A stretch of 55,950 nucleotides of DNA from CAYOLL01 sp964404765 [NCBI: uncultured Gemmatimonadota bacterium] (GTDB lineage: Bacteria > 4572-55), in assembly GCA_964404765.1 (NCBI GenBank), contig CAYOLL010000021.1, positions 1-55,950 on the forward strand, written 5' to 3'. This document shows, in pieces, positions 33,792 to 42,636 of the stretch. Below the pieces are notes generated by a model. The model was given only the letters and a program-made list of their open reading frames with translations, did no database searches and was not told the DNA's origin. How positions within the stretch are numbered: position 1 is the first letter of the stretch; every line of letters starts with the position of its first letter. The position numbers and the translations under genes were made by a program.

Positions 33792-33976
33792 TTTTGCGCC
33801 ATGATTTAAGGTGGGGAGAAAATCGCCAATAAGAAGCTATATCTCCAATATATGGAGTCAAGTAAAATAAATTCAGGTAAGAATCTTCTTGAAATTTAGC
33901 TGTACTCTATCTTGCGGGAAGAGTCCTTTGGAACGACACCTGCTTCAAATGCTTAATTTTCACCAGAAAAAGAGTT

Positions 33977-35275
33977 TCAACTCATCTCTACACGTGGCAA
34001 TTCGATGCTAAAAATCGAACCATGACCCGGCTCACTTTCACACCACACCCGCCCGTTCATTTGTTCGATTAAGCGCTTGACGATAAACAAACCCAAGCCG
34101 GTTGAATTTTCCTCACCCGTTGGGCGGGCGCTCAAGCGGGCAAATCGGCCAAAAAGCTTTTCTTTATCGACATCGGTTAAACCCGGACCCTGGTCTTTAA
34201 TGGCAAGGCGAACATGACTGTATGTTTCATCACAGGTTACATTGACAAAAACTTCTTTGCCCGGAATGGTGTATTTAACCGCGTTGGAGATTAAATTATC
34301 AATGACTTGTTCGGTTGCTTCACGGTCGGCATAAACGACGTGAGGGTTTTCCGGCATTTGCAGGTACAACTTTATATTTTTTTTGTTTGCCCGGCCGATA
34401 TAGGGCTCACAAATCATGCTTATGGAAAGGCGCAAGTCAAATGCGGTTGGATTCATGCGGGTTTTGCCGGATTCGATGGCGTTTACGTCCAACAGATTGG
34501 CAATCAACGTGAACATTCGTTTGGCATCCCGCTCGATTTGCTGAATCATGTTCAAAATGTCAGGTTTGGCAAATGCGTCAAAGTCATACAGCAAAAGCTC
34601 CGCATAACCTTGAATAATTGTCAGCGGATTTTTGAGGTCATGCGCGGCAATTCCCAAAAACTCATTTTTTTCTTGATTCAGTTTGACAAGCTCCTCGTTT
34701 TTCTTTTCCAGTTCATGCAGCGCTTTTTCTAATTGAACCGTGGTGCGGATCAGGTCGTTGTTTTTAAGCACGGCAATTTCGTAGGAGGAAAGCAGCAGAC
34801 CGATGATTTGGGCGCGGCCTGCGGTAATCAAGTATTTTTTTTGATCAAAAATGATTCCGACGGGTTCGGCTTCGGCCTCTATTTTATTACGCTGCAGGCT
34901 GCGGCTGGCAAGCAGGTCATGAATTCGGGCAAATAGTATTTTGTTCTCATAGGGCTTGACGATAAAACTGTCGGCGCCGCTTTCCATACCTTTGACAACG
35001 TCATGTGGATCGGACAGCGCTGTCAGCAGAATGACCGGGATATGCTGGGTATGATCATCTTTTTTAATGGACTGGCATAGTTGGTAGCCGTCCATTTCGG
35101 GCATGATGATATCGCTGATGACTAAATCCGGCGCACTTTCGGTCAACATCGCCAAAGCTTTTTTGCCGTCTTTGGCCAGTTGGACGATATAGCCGGCTTG
35201 TTCCAGTGTATATTGAAGCTGCATGGCCTGGGTCAGGCTGTCTTCAGCGATCAAAATTTTCTCGGATGCATTCAT
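33977..35275 (-). CDS. Receiver-histidine kinase (REC-HisKA-HATPase)
   Basis: 432 aa, soluble. Receiver (1-~125, D55 in LVISDIIMPEMDGY), a coiled-coil linker (~175-205), DHp with phospho-His H212 (FLGIAAHDLKNPLTII), and an ATPase (~320-428, NLISNAVKYTIPGK; DQGPGLTDVD; STGLGLFIVKRLIEQ). The receiver-first layout suggests it is activated by phosphotransfer from another kinase, for example the CheA hybrid in the same operon, and then passes signal on (inference). It is 62 bp downstream of the second CheB. Confidence 0.93.
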   Translation of the reverse strand: MNASEKILIAEDSLTQAMQLQYTLEQAGYIVQLAKDGKKALAMLTESAPDLVISDIIMPEMDGYQLCQSIKKDDHTQHIPVILLTALSDPHDVVKGMESGADSFIVKPYENKILFARIHDLLASRSLQRNKIEAEAEPVGIIFDQKKYLITAGRAQIIGLLLSSYEIAVLKNNDLIRTTVQLEKALHELEKKNEELVKLNQEKNEFLGIAAHDLKNPLTIIQGYAELLLYDFDAFAKPDILNMIQQIERDAKRMFTLIANLLDVNAIESGKTRMNPTAFDLRLSISMICEPYIGRANKKNIKLYLQMPENPHVVYADREATEQVIDNLISNAVKYTIPGKEVFVNVTCDETYSHVRLAIKDQGPGLTDVDKEKLFGRFARLSARPTGEENSTGLGLFIVKRLIEQMNGRVWCESEPGHGSIFSIELPRVEMS

Positions 35276-35337
35276 AAAGTTTCTCCATTATTTTCCATTC
35301 ATGAGCCTCACAGTCACGCAGGCTATGTATAAATTTT

Positions 35338-36432
35338 TCAGGATAAAAAAGACGAGCCGGGTCTGGTCGGCGACGAAACGGCTGCCCGATTTTTTTGGAG
35401 CTTAAAGATTTCTTCAACTTTGTCTACAATTTGCTCCGGAGGCAGCACAAAACCGGCGGCGTCCAGCTTAACTGCCTCGCCAGGCATGCCGAAAACCGTG
35501 CAGGTTTCTTTACTCTGGGCAAAGGTGACTGCGCCGGCATCGCGCATTTGTTTAAGGCCTTGGGCGCCGTCGCGGCCCATGCCGGTTAGCAGAATACCGA
35601 TAGCGCGCTTGCCATAAGCTTTGGCTACGCTGCGAAACAGATAGTTTGCCGCCGGACGCAGACCGTTTTCGGGCGGGCTTGGGTGCAGTTCAATTCGGCC
35701 GGTTGTAACGGCCATTTGGACGTGATCTGGCGCGAAATATACTCTTCCCGGCATAGGTTGTTCGCCGTGTTTGGCGATTTGAATGGGAAATTGGGTGGTT
35801 TTAGCCAGCCATTCGGCTAATCCGCTCAAAAAACCAACAGTGATATGCTGGACAATCAAAATCGGCGCTGCAATATCTTTGGATAGTCCGGTCAGAATGG
35901 TTTGCAAAATGATCGGTCCGCCGGTTGAGGCGCCAATAGCAATCAGCTCAATTTTGGCGGTGTGAAGTGTCGCGGTGCCGCTCAGGCCGGCTTGCAGGTT
36001 GGCGGTCACACTTTTCAGTCGCCGGGTAACTAATTTTACTTCCGACATGGATTTAACGGTTTGGATCAATTCCTGAGCCGATTGGAAATGATCCGGATCT
36101 TCCAGACCTTTCGGCTTGCTGACAACGGCCACGGCGCCAACTTCCATTGCTTTAAATGTGGTTTCCACTTCTTTTGGATCAACGCACGCGCTGACCAGGA
36201 CAATGGGCATGGCTCGGGTTTCCATAATCTTTTGGGTGGCCTCATACCCGTCCATGCGCGGCATATTAATATCCATGACAATAACATCCGGCAACAGCTT
36301 GAAGGCCATGTGGACGCCTTCTTCCCCGTCCCGCGCCATGCCTACCACTTGAACCTGCGGATCGGATTCCAGAATGTAGTGCAAAAATTCGCGAATAACC
36401 ATGACATCTTCCACAATCAGAACGCGAATCAT
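35338..36432 (-). CDS. cheB: Chemotaxis-type methylesterase CheB (second copy)
   Basis: 364 aa. Receiver with D54 (VIVMDINMPRMDGY), then a methylesterase with S169 (AIGASTGGPIIL), H196 (VQHITVGF) and D288 (TGMGRDGAQG), a complete triad. The C-terminal ~20 residues are basic/serine-rich. It starts two bases after the cheA stop codon, so it belongs to the same transcript. Having two intact CheB genes with one CheR is unusual and suggests two receptor targets or two phosphate sinks (inference). Confidence 0.95.
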   Translation of the reverse strand: MIRVLIVEDVMVIREFLHYILESDPQVQVVGMARDGEEGVHMAFKLLPDVIVMDINMPRMDGYEATQKIMETRAMPIVLVSACVDPKEVETTFKAMEVGAVAVVSKPKGLEDPDHFQSAQELIQTVKSMSEVKLVTRRLKSVTANLQAGLSGTATLHTAKIELIAIGASTGGPIILQTILTGLSKDIAAPILIVQHITVGFLSGLAEWLAKTTQFPIQIAKHGEQPMPGRVYFAPDHVQMAVTTGRIELHPSPPENGLRPAANYLFRSVAKAYGKRAIGILLTGMGRDGAQGLKQMRDAGAVTFAQSKETCTVFGMPGEAVKLDAAGFVLPPEQIVDKVEEIFKLQKNRAAVSSPTRPGSSFLS

Positions 36433-36434
36433 AG

Positions 36435-38903
36435 TCAGACCAACCTTTCGATGACTTGGAGCAGTTTGGTTTGGTCAAAGCTGCTTTTGATAATGTAGGC
36501 GTTGGCCCCAACCTCAATGCCGCGCTCCTGATCTTCGCGTGAGGCCAGCGAAGTCACCAGCACGATCGGTAATTCACTTAAGTTCTTGTCATTGCGCAGA
36601 GCGACGGTTAAATCAAACCCGTTCATTCGCGGCATTTCCACATCGGAAACTAATAAATCAAATGGCTCTGACTTCAGCATCCGCAGGGCTTCTGCGCCAT
36701 CAACGGCTACTTGAACATTGTAGCCGGCAGCCTGCAGTATACCTTTGACCAGCATCCGCGAAGTAATGGAATCATCCGCGACCAGGACGGCTTTTCTCAT
36801 ATTAGCCGGCGTCGATTTTTCGGGGGTTATGCCGACACCGGTTCCCAGACCCGTGGTCGTAATCGCCGATTTGATGACATCCAGGATATTAAGAATCGGC
36901 ACAATTTTGCCGGAGCCCAGGATTGTTACGCCGGAAATATTTCGGACTCGCGAGAGCTGCTTACCCAGCGCTTTAATCAGAACTTCCTGCTCATCTAAAA
37001 CCTCATCCACGCGAAAGGCAATTTGCTTATCGGAGGCGCTTAACAATAAAACCAGAATCTGGGTTTGATCTTTGACCAAAGCGGTGGGAAGCAAGCCCAA
37101 CACATCACTTAAGGCGACTAATGACACAGGCCGCCCTTTGATAGGCACGGTGCTTTTGTTTTCGACTGTTTTTATCTGGGTCAGCGGGATGCGTCGCACC
37201 AGATCAACATTGGCGGTCGGCACGACAAAAACATGGTCGCCGACGCGTACCAGAATGCCCCGAAAAGTTGCCAGCGTGATTGGCAGCAACATGCGAAATG
37301 CGGCGCCTTTATTTGCTTTGGTCTCGACGGTGACCGATCCGCCCAGTTTTTCGATTTTTTCGCGAACAATCGCCATGCCCAGGCCGCGTCCCGATAGATC
37401 GGTGATAATTGGGCTGGTAGAAATGCCGGATTCCCATATCAGGGCCATTGTTTCGGCTTCCGTCAAATTGTCGGCTTCTTTTTCGAGCAGCAGGCGCTCT
37501 TCGATGGCTTTTTGCTTGAGCCGCGCCAGGTTAATACCTGCGCCGTCATCACTAACTACAATTTCGATTTGGCTGCCGCCAATTTGTGAGATTGTGACGG
37601 TTAATGTGCCCTGGGCAGGTTTACCGTGTTTTGTGCGGATTAGCGGTGTTTCCAAGCCGTGATCAATGCAGTTTCGCACGAGATGAATAAACGGGTCTTT
37701 TAGTTCTTCCAAAATACGCTTGTCAATTTCGATCTCGCTGCCGTGCATAACTAATTCTACTTGTTTGCCACGCTCGCGGGATAAATCACGCACCATTTTG
37801 GGAAAGATTTGCAGCAGCGACGAAAAGGGCATCATTAATGCCTTTTTCATATCATCCAAAAGGTTGTCGACCATTCCGCCCAGTGATCGCAAATCCTGCT
37901 CCGACGCTGATAGCAGCCCGGTCAGCATCTGCTCAAGGGCCATTATTTGCGCTTGATTCCAGTCCAAAAACCCGGTAATTCGGTTGATATGAGGATCTGC
38001 TTGTGACGATTTATTTTTTTTGTCGATAACGCGCGGTGTGTTTCGCATTTCCGGCTGCAATTTTTTCCACTCTTTCCGCCAGATATCCAGCAGGCCGGTC
38101 GATTTGGCCAGAACTGAAATTCGCTCGCGCAAAGCTTGTTTAATCGCCAGCATTTCTTCGCTTTGGCGCATGAGCGAGTCTAACTTGGCCGTCGCAATTC
38201 GGATAGTTTCTGTGGATTGTGGAGGCATTTTTTTTTCTGCGCGGGCAGTCTCTTTGTCTTTGACCGGCGAATCATCTGTTGACGCGGGGGGCGCTGTTTC
38301 CGGCGCAGCAGGCAGTGGCGCGGGCTCAGGTTGCATGATCTGCTGTGGTTGAATAGTCAGCGGCGCCGCTGTTAACGTCGACGCGGCCTGTGCCAAAACC
38401 GCCGCTTCCAACCTGGGCGACTCAGGAGTCGGTTGAATTAAAATCCGGTTCGGTTTGACCGGTGATGGAGGTATTGCTTTGGGAGGCGTTGTTTTTTCAA
38501 CCGGCTGGCCTTGTTCGATCCGGCTAATTTGTTTAATCAGCTCCGGTACGGGAACCGACGGGGCGGCTTCGGGATTATCCAGCAGATCCGAGACAATATC
38601 AACCGCTTTTTGTAAAATATCAAACTGGGACGGTTCCGGCCTAAGTTCTTTACGTTTCCAACGGGCAAAAACAGTCTCCAGCGCCGCGCAAATCATTTCT
38701 ATATCGCGCATACTGACCGCGCGGGAGGCGCCTTTCATGCTATGTGCGCCGCGAAAGATTGTTTCGATAAGCTCCTGCTGTTGAGCTGGGTCCGTCACTT
38801 TTTCTAATTGTACTAAACCGGAAGCCAGAGCTGTCAAATGCTCTTCCGCTTCGATTTTAAACGCTTGCCGCAATCTTTTAAGAAATTCTTGATCTTGGGT
38901 CAT
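36435..38903 (-). CDS. cheA: CheA-type hybrid histidine kinase (Hpt-HATPase-CheW-REC)
   Basis: 822 aa. Hpt (1-~110) with phospho-His H54 (FRGAHSMKGASR), then a Pro/Ala-rich linker (~115-230) without a recognisable P2 domain. The dimerisation/ATPase module (~235-540) has FIHLVRNCIDHGLE, SDDGAGIN and GRGLGMAIVREKIEKLGG. A CheW-like regulatory domain follows (~543-680), then a C-terminal receiver (~703-822, D754 in LLVSDVEMPRMNGF). CheA autophosphorylates at the Hpt and drives CheB and receivers. The fused receiver may be the sink. No CheY, CheW or chemoreceptor gene is adjacent, so the system probably controls something other than flagellar motility, or works with receptors encoded elsewhere. 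Confidence 0.94.
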   Translation of the reverse strand: MTQDQEFLKRLRQAFKIEAEEHLTALASGLVQLEKVTDPAQQQELIETIFRGAHSMKGASRAVSMRDIEMICAALETVFARWKRKELRPEPSQFDILQKAVDIVSDLLDNPEAAPSVPVPELIKQISRIEQGQPVEKTTPPKAIPPSPVKPNRILIQPTPESPRLEAAVLAQAASTLTAAPLTIQPQQIMQPEPAPLPAAPETAPPASTDDSPVKDKETARAEKKMPPQSTETIRIATAKLDSLMRQSEEMLAIKQALRERISVLAKSTGLLDIWRKEWKKLQPEMRNTPRVIDKKNKSSQADPHINRITGFLDWNQAQIMALEQMLTGLLSASEQDLRSLGGMVDNLLDDMKKALMMPFSSLLQIFPKMVRDLSRERGKQVELVMHGSEIEIDKRILEELKDPFIHLVRNCIDHGLETPLIRTKHGKPAQGTLTVTISQIGGSQIEIVVSDDGAGINLARLKQKAIEERLLLEKEADNLTEAETMALIWESGISTSPIITDLSGRGLGMAIVREKIEKLGGSVTVETKANKGAAFRMLLPITLATFRGILVRVGDHVFVVPTANVDLVRRIPLTQIKTVENKSTVPIKGRPVSLVALSDVLGLLPTALVKDQTQILVLLLSASDKQIAFRVDEVLDEQEVLIKALGKQLSRVRNISGVTILGSGKIVPILNILDVIKSAITTTGLGTGVGITPEKSTPANMRKAVLVADDSITSRMLVKGILQAAGYNVQVAVDGAEALRMLKSEPFDLLVSDVEMPRMNGFDLTVALRNDKNLSELPIVLVTSLASREDQERGIEVGANAYIIKSSFDQTKLLQVIERLV

Positions 38904-38998
38904 ATCGTCGCAAGTCGTAAGTTGTCTATTTACAAGTTGTGCTATCGGGATATTTTATATAAAATGCCGCGGTTTCGCAATGTTCTTTTCCTATTGTG

Positions 38999-39042
38999 AA
39001 AAAAAAAGCCCGCTGACAGCATCAAAACAGCCGCAAGCGGGC
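38999..39042 (-). terminator. Rho-independent terminator after the membrane kinase gene
   Basis: On the minus strand, GCCCGCT...AGCGGGC (arms 39036-39042 and 39008-39014) is followed by nine T residues. It lies just downstream of the kinase stop at 39071 and upstream of cheA, so it separates the two units. Confidence 0.85.
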
Positions 39043-39070
39043 GACAGGTCTTCCATACCTGCTGTAAAGC

Positions 39071-41707
39071 TCATCTTCTCGGCTCAAACGGCAGCGTCAC
39101 CTGAAAAACGGTTTTGCCCGGTCGCGTTTCCGTTACTTCCAACGTGCCGTTATTCTTTTCGATAATCTGCTTGCAGATATGCAGACCCATACCACTGCCT
39201 TCGCCCTTGCTTTTAGTGGTAAAATAGGCGTCAAAGATACGCGGCAGCACGTCCGGCGAAATGCCCGGACCAGTGTCCTCCACTTCCACAAAAAAGTGTT
39301 GCTCGTCCAGCCGTTTCAGGCGCAAGTAGATTGTGCCGGAGGCGCGCATGGCCTGAATGCTGTTGTGGATCAGGTTTGTCCAGACCTGATTCAACTCATC
39401 GGCGTAGCAAGTCACCGGTGGCAACTTATCGTAATCTTTTTGAACGGTCACGCCCTCCTTCAGTTTGCTGCGCAAGATCGTCAGCGTATTGTCCAAATCC
39501 TGACCGATATCGGTGAGTGTGAGCTTGCCCTCGTCCAGGTGCGTATAACTCTTGAGCGCCTTGACCAGGTGGGTAATGCGACTGATGGCAAGCCTGACAT
39601 CACGAATCCGCACTTGACTCATGCCCAAACGTCGCAGAGATTCCAGCGCTTTATCAAAGTTCGGCGATGCCATCAGCGGCGTCAACATGCCGATGGCGTC
39701 TTCCTTAAAGCCCACCAACGCCAACTGCTGGGCGCGATTCTGCGAACCAGGGACATTTTTTGCCGCCAGAATGGCGCTGACAGCCCGGGTAGTCTGGCGT
39801 TGTTCGCGGGTGGAGCGTTCTTCTCCGGCATGCTGAATGATGTAATTGCAGGCGTCAATATAGCCTTTGCCCTGGTCCGGAGGCAATGCCGTGGCCAGTT
39901 CAACGATCATGATCAGCAACTTTTGGTTATCGTGGGTCATTTCCTGGACCGCGGCGGAAATAGCGCCGGCGGGTGTATTGATCTCGTGAGCGACGCTGCC
40001 TACCAATTGACCCAGGGCCGCCATTTTTTCTGACTGCACCAGCTGCGCTTGGGTGGATTTGAGATTCGCGTAGGCATTGGCGTTATCCAGCGCAATCGCC
40101 GTGTAAGAAGCCAGCGTTTTGAGGATATCCAGATGATAAGGCGTGTAGGCGTTTTTGCGAAAACTTTGCGCGGTCAATGTGCCCACAGTTCGGTCTTCGA
40201 CAATCAACGGTAAATAGATAACCGATAGGGTGCGCTTATCAATGCTTTCATCGTTATTGCCGACGGAGTCGGATTTGAATTCATTGGCGGCGTCATTGGT
40301 AAAAATGACCTGCCTGTTTTTGAAGCAGCGCGCTTTAAAAGAGTCATTATCGGCTAAGGGATAGCTGGTTTCGGGCACACGCACACCGGCTTCAATGGAT
40401 AGTTTTACCTCAATGGCGTCTTTTTCCCGGTTATAGACGCCGATGGCAAAATGGGTCGCATCCATCAATTTGTTAACGGATTCATACACTTTTTGTAAAA
40501 TGTTTTGCAGATCCAGGCTGGCCGTAATTTCCTGACCTATTTCACCCACCACCGCCATATTTTTGAGGGATTGATCCAGGCTTTGGTTGGTCCGGGCCAG
40601 TTCTTCTTCAGCCTCTTTGCGCAGGGTAATGTCGTCCTGCACCGAAACAAAATGGGTTATCTCGCCCTGATCATCCTTGATGGGCGCCACCGAAGTCAAA
40701 ACCCAGCACAACTGTTTATTTTTTTTACGATTTTGAAATTCGCCATGCCAGCTTTGCCCGGCTAAAATGGTGTTCCAAAAGTCGCGGTATTCCTCACTGG
40801 AACGCTCCCCGCTTTTTAAAATAGCGGATGTTTTCCCTATAACCTCAGCGGACTCGTATCCATAAATCTGGGTAAAACGATTGTTCACATAAGTAATTTT
40901 CCCCTGCACATCGGTGATGATAATTATACTGGAGCTTTGTTCAATGGCGGTGGAGAACTGCCGGAGGCTGCGGTTTTTTTCCGCCAATTCGTCGGTGCGT
41001 TTTTTTACCAACTCTTCCAGATGATATCGATGTTGGTTCAATTCGGTGGTCATTTTATTGAAAGCATCCGCCAGCTCGCCCAACTCGCCCTGAAAACGGG
41101 TTTTGATCTGAAAATTCAATTCGCCGACGGTGAGAAGCTTGACCCCTTCCAGCAAAATATCTAATGGGCGGAGGGCATAGCCGGAAATCAACCAAATGAT
41201 AACGATAATGGAAATAAGCAGACCGGCGGACATTATCAAGATATTGTTTTTAATCCGTGCCAGTTCGTTTTCAATATAATAATTGGTAAAAGTCACTTCC
41301 AGTCGGGCAATGACTTGATTTTCGCGTATCAGGTCTTCAGTCCTGTAAATGTCATTTTTTCCGTGAATATCTTTGGTTAGATTGACCAGAACTGTTTTTT
41401 TAAACGTGTCATCCGTCATGATCAGACGGGTAATTTCCGGGTCTTTAAAGAATGATTGGCAATTGGTTTCAATAGCTTCCTGATCGAAATTCCAGGCGTG
41501 GTCCGTATTGGATGATATCAGCAATTTGGTAATATAATCCGCTTTTTCACGCAATCGCGCCTCATTCTTTGTTCGCTGGTCCTGGATAAATAACGAAGTG
41601 AAAACAGAGAAAAAAATAAAAATAACCAATACAATCGGCGTCAATAAGCGATAGCGAAATCGCAGGCGATAGTACGCGTTAATCAACAAGAGGCTTATGC
41701 GCTCCAT
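39071..41707 (-). CDS. Membrane sensor histidine kinase (HAMP-PAS-GAF), extended-DHp type
   Basis: 878 aa. TM1 (~22-41), a ~110-residue extracytoplasmic domain, TM2 (~155-176), HAMP (~176-228), coiled coil, PAS (~250-365, SSSIIIITDVQGKITYVN), GAF (~398-545, HFAIGVYNREKDAIEV). The DHp has H574 (GSVAHEINTPAGAI). The ATPase ends the protein (NLIHNSIQAM; DTGPGISP; GEGSGMGLHICKQI). Between the H-box helix and the second DHp helix (ISRITHLVKALKSY, ~709) lie ~110 extra, probably helical residues with the motif STREQRQ. It is paralogous to the kinase at 42637-45294. The binding-protein gene ends 10 bp upstream, a likely periplasmic partner. Confidence 0.92.
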   Translation of the reverse strand: MERISLLLINAYYRLRFRYRLLTPIVLVIFIFFSVFTSLFIQDQRTKNEARLREKADYITKLLISSNTDHAWNFDQEAIETNCQSFFKDPEITRLIMTDDTFKKTVLVNLTKDIHGKNDIYRTEDLIRENQVIARLEVTFTNYYIENELARIKNNILIMSAGLLISIIVIIWLISGYALRPLDILLEGVKLLTVGELNFQIKTRFQGELGELADAFNKMTTELNQHRYHLEELVKKRTDELAEKNRSLRQFSTAIEQSSSIIIITDVQGKITYVNNRFTQIYGYESAEVIGKTSAILKSGERSSEEYRDFWNTILAGQSWHGEFQNRKKNKQLCWVLTSVAPIKDDQGEITHFVSVQDDITLRKEAEEELARTNQSLDQSLKNMAVVGEIGQEITASLDLQNILQKVYESVNKLMDATHFAIGVYNREKDAIEVKLSIEAGVRVPETSYPLADNDSFKARCFKNRQVIFTNDAANEFKSDSVGNNDESIDKRTLSVIYLPLIVEDRTVGTLTAQSFRKNAYTPYHLDILKTLASYTAIALDNANAYANLKSTQAQLVQSEKMAALGQLVGSVAHEINTPAGAISAAVQEMTHDNQKLLIMIVELATALPPDQGKGYIDACNYIIQHAGEERSTREQRQTTRAVSAILAAKNVPGSQNRAQQLALVGFKEDAIGMLTPLMASPNFDKALESLRRLGMSQVRIRDVRLAISRITHLVKALKSYTHLDEGKLTLTDIGQDLDNTLTILRSKLKEGVTVQKDYDKLPPVTCYADELNQVWTNLIHNSIQAMRASGTIYLRLKRLDEQHFFVEVEDTGPGISPDVLPRIFDAYFTTKSKGEGSGMGLHICKQIIEKNNGTLEVTETRPGKTVFQVTLPFEPRR

Positions 41708-41717
41708 GCCTTCTCCT

Positions 41718-42524
41718 TCATTTAAACGAATGCTTTGTTGGCGACGCCGTGGGCAAATTTTTCCAATCCTGCAGCCCGTATTTTTGCAAAATGACCGCTA
41801 ACTCTCCGGATTTTCTCAACGCCACAATGCCGTCCGATAGAAGCTGCGCATAACGCTGACTGGTTGCCAGAGCCGGTGAAAAGCCGATATAGGTTTTATT
41901 AGGTTCGCCAAGTTGACCAACGACTTTAATGGAATCGGCCACACCCATATTTGCGGCCTGATACCAAAACACAATATCTCCATCAATAAGCACATTTACG
42001 CGATTCACCAACAATTTCTTGATGCTTCGTTCCAGCGGCGAATTACCGCCAAGAACTTGCACCCGCTCCGGGTCGCGCTTGTTGGCCTCCAGATACTTTA
42101 CGATCTGATCGTCATAATCATAGTGTATAACCATGCCCAGTCTTATCCGCTCCAATGACGATATGCCTGTATAAGTCCAATCCAGATTTTTTAAGGCAAA
42201 AAACTTTGTCGTGACCTGGGCGAGCTCGTTATCGGAATAGACAAAATCCGGCGCATCTTCTATGTAGGCGCTAACCAGACCATTCGCCTGACCGTTGCGC
42301 GTCATCTCTATGGCGCGCGCCCAGGGCACCAACCGATATTCAACCGTATGGCCGGCTTTCGCAAAAATGCGCTGGGCGATTTCGATCATAAAACCAGGGT
42401 TAGCCGAGTCGGGATGGCAATTGACCGGACACCAAATATCTGATACAAGTAAGATATGGTCGGCGCCAAGATAGCCGGGCAAGAATAAACAAAAATTTAT
42501 CAGCAGCAGGAGAATTCGTTTCAT
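41718..42524 (-). CDS. Periplasmic solute-binding protein, family 3-like (putative kinase partner)
   Basis: 268 aa from the ATG at 42524. A signal peptide (KRILLLLINFCLFLPGYLGA) precedes an SBP_bac_3 fold: ILLVSDIWCPVNC, GFMIEIAQRIFAKAGHTVEY, WARAIEMTRNGQANGLVSAY, and ALRKSGELAVILQKYGL at the end. Two cysteines in the first strand-loop (WCPVNCHPD) may form a disulfide. No permease or ATPase genes accompany it. Instead it sits 10 bp before a membrane histidine kinase, so it probably senses rather than imports a ligand (inference). Confidence 0.87.
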   Translation of the reverse strand: MKRILLLLINFCLFLPGYLGADHILLVSDIWCPVNCHPDSANPGFMIEIAQRIFAKAGHTVEYRLVPWARAIEMTRNGQANGLVSAYIEDAPDFVYSDNELAQVTTKFFALKNLDWTYTGISSLERIRLGMVIHYDYDDQIVKYLEANKRDPERVQVLGGNSPLERSIKKLLVNRVNVLIDGDIVFWYQAANMGVADSIKVVGQLGEPNKTYIGFSPALATSQRYAQLLSDGIVALRKSGELAVILQKYGLQDWKNLPTASPTKHSFK

Positions 42525-42544
42525 ATAGACAAATCTCAATGGAT

Positions 42545-42630
42545 TGCAGATTCCAGAAGGCGGATTGGGGAGTTATATGCGGCCCATTGTCACAATTCGC
42601 ATTCTGCATCTCCAAATCCGAAATCATGAA
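42545..42630. repeat. Degenerate GGATTTGGAG/GATTGCAG repeat
   Basis: The space between the kinase gene at 42637 and the binding-protein gene contains near repeats of GGATTGCAGATTCC, GGCGGATTGGGG, AATTCGCATTCTGC and AATCCGAAATCATGAA. It resembles the block at 26730-26808. Confidence 0.45.
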
Positions 42631-42636
42631 TGGGCA

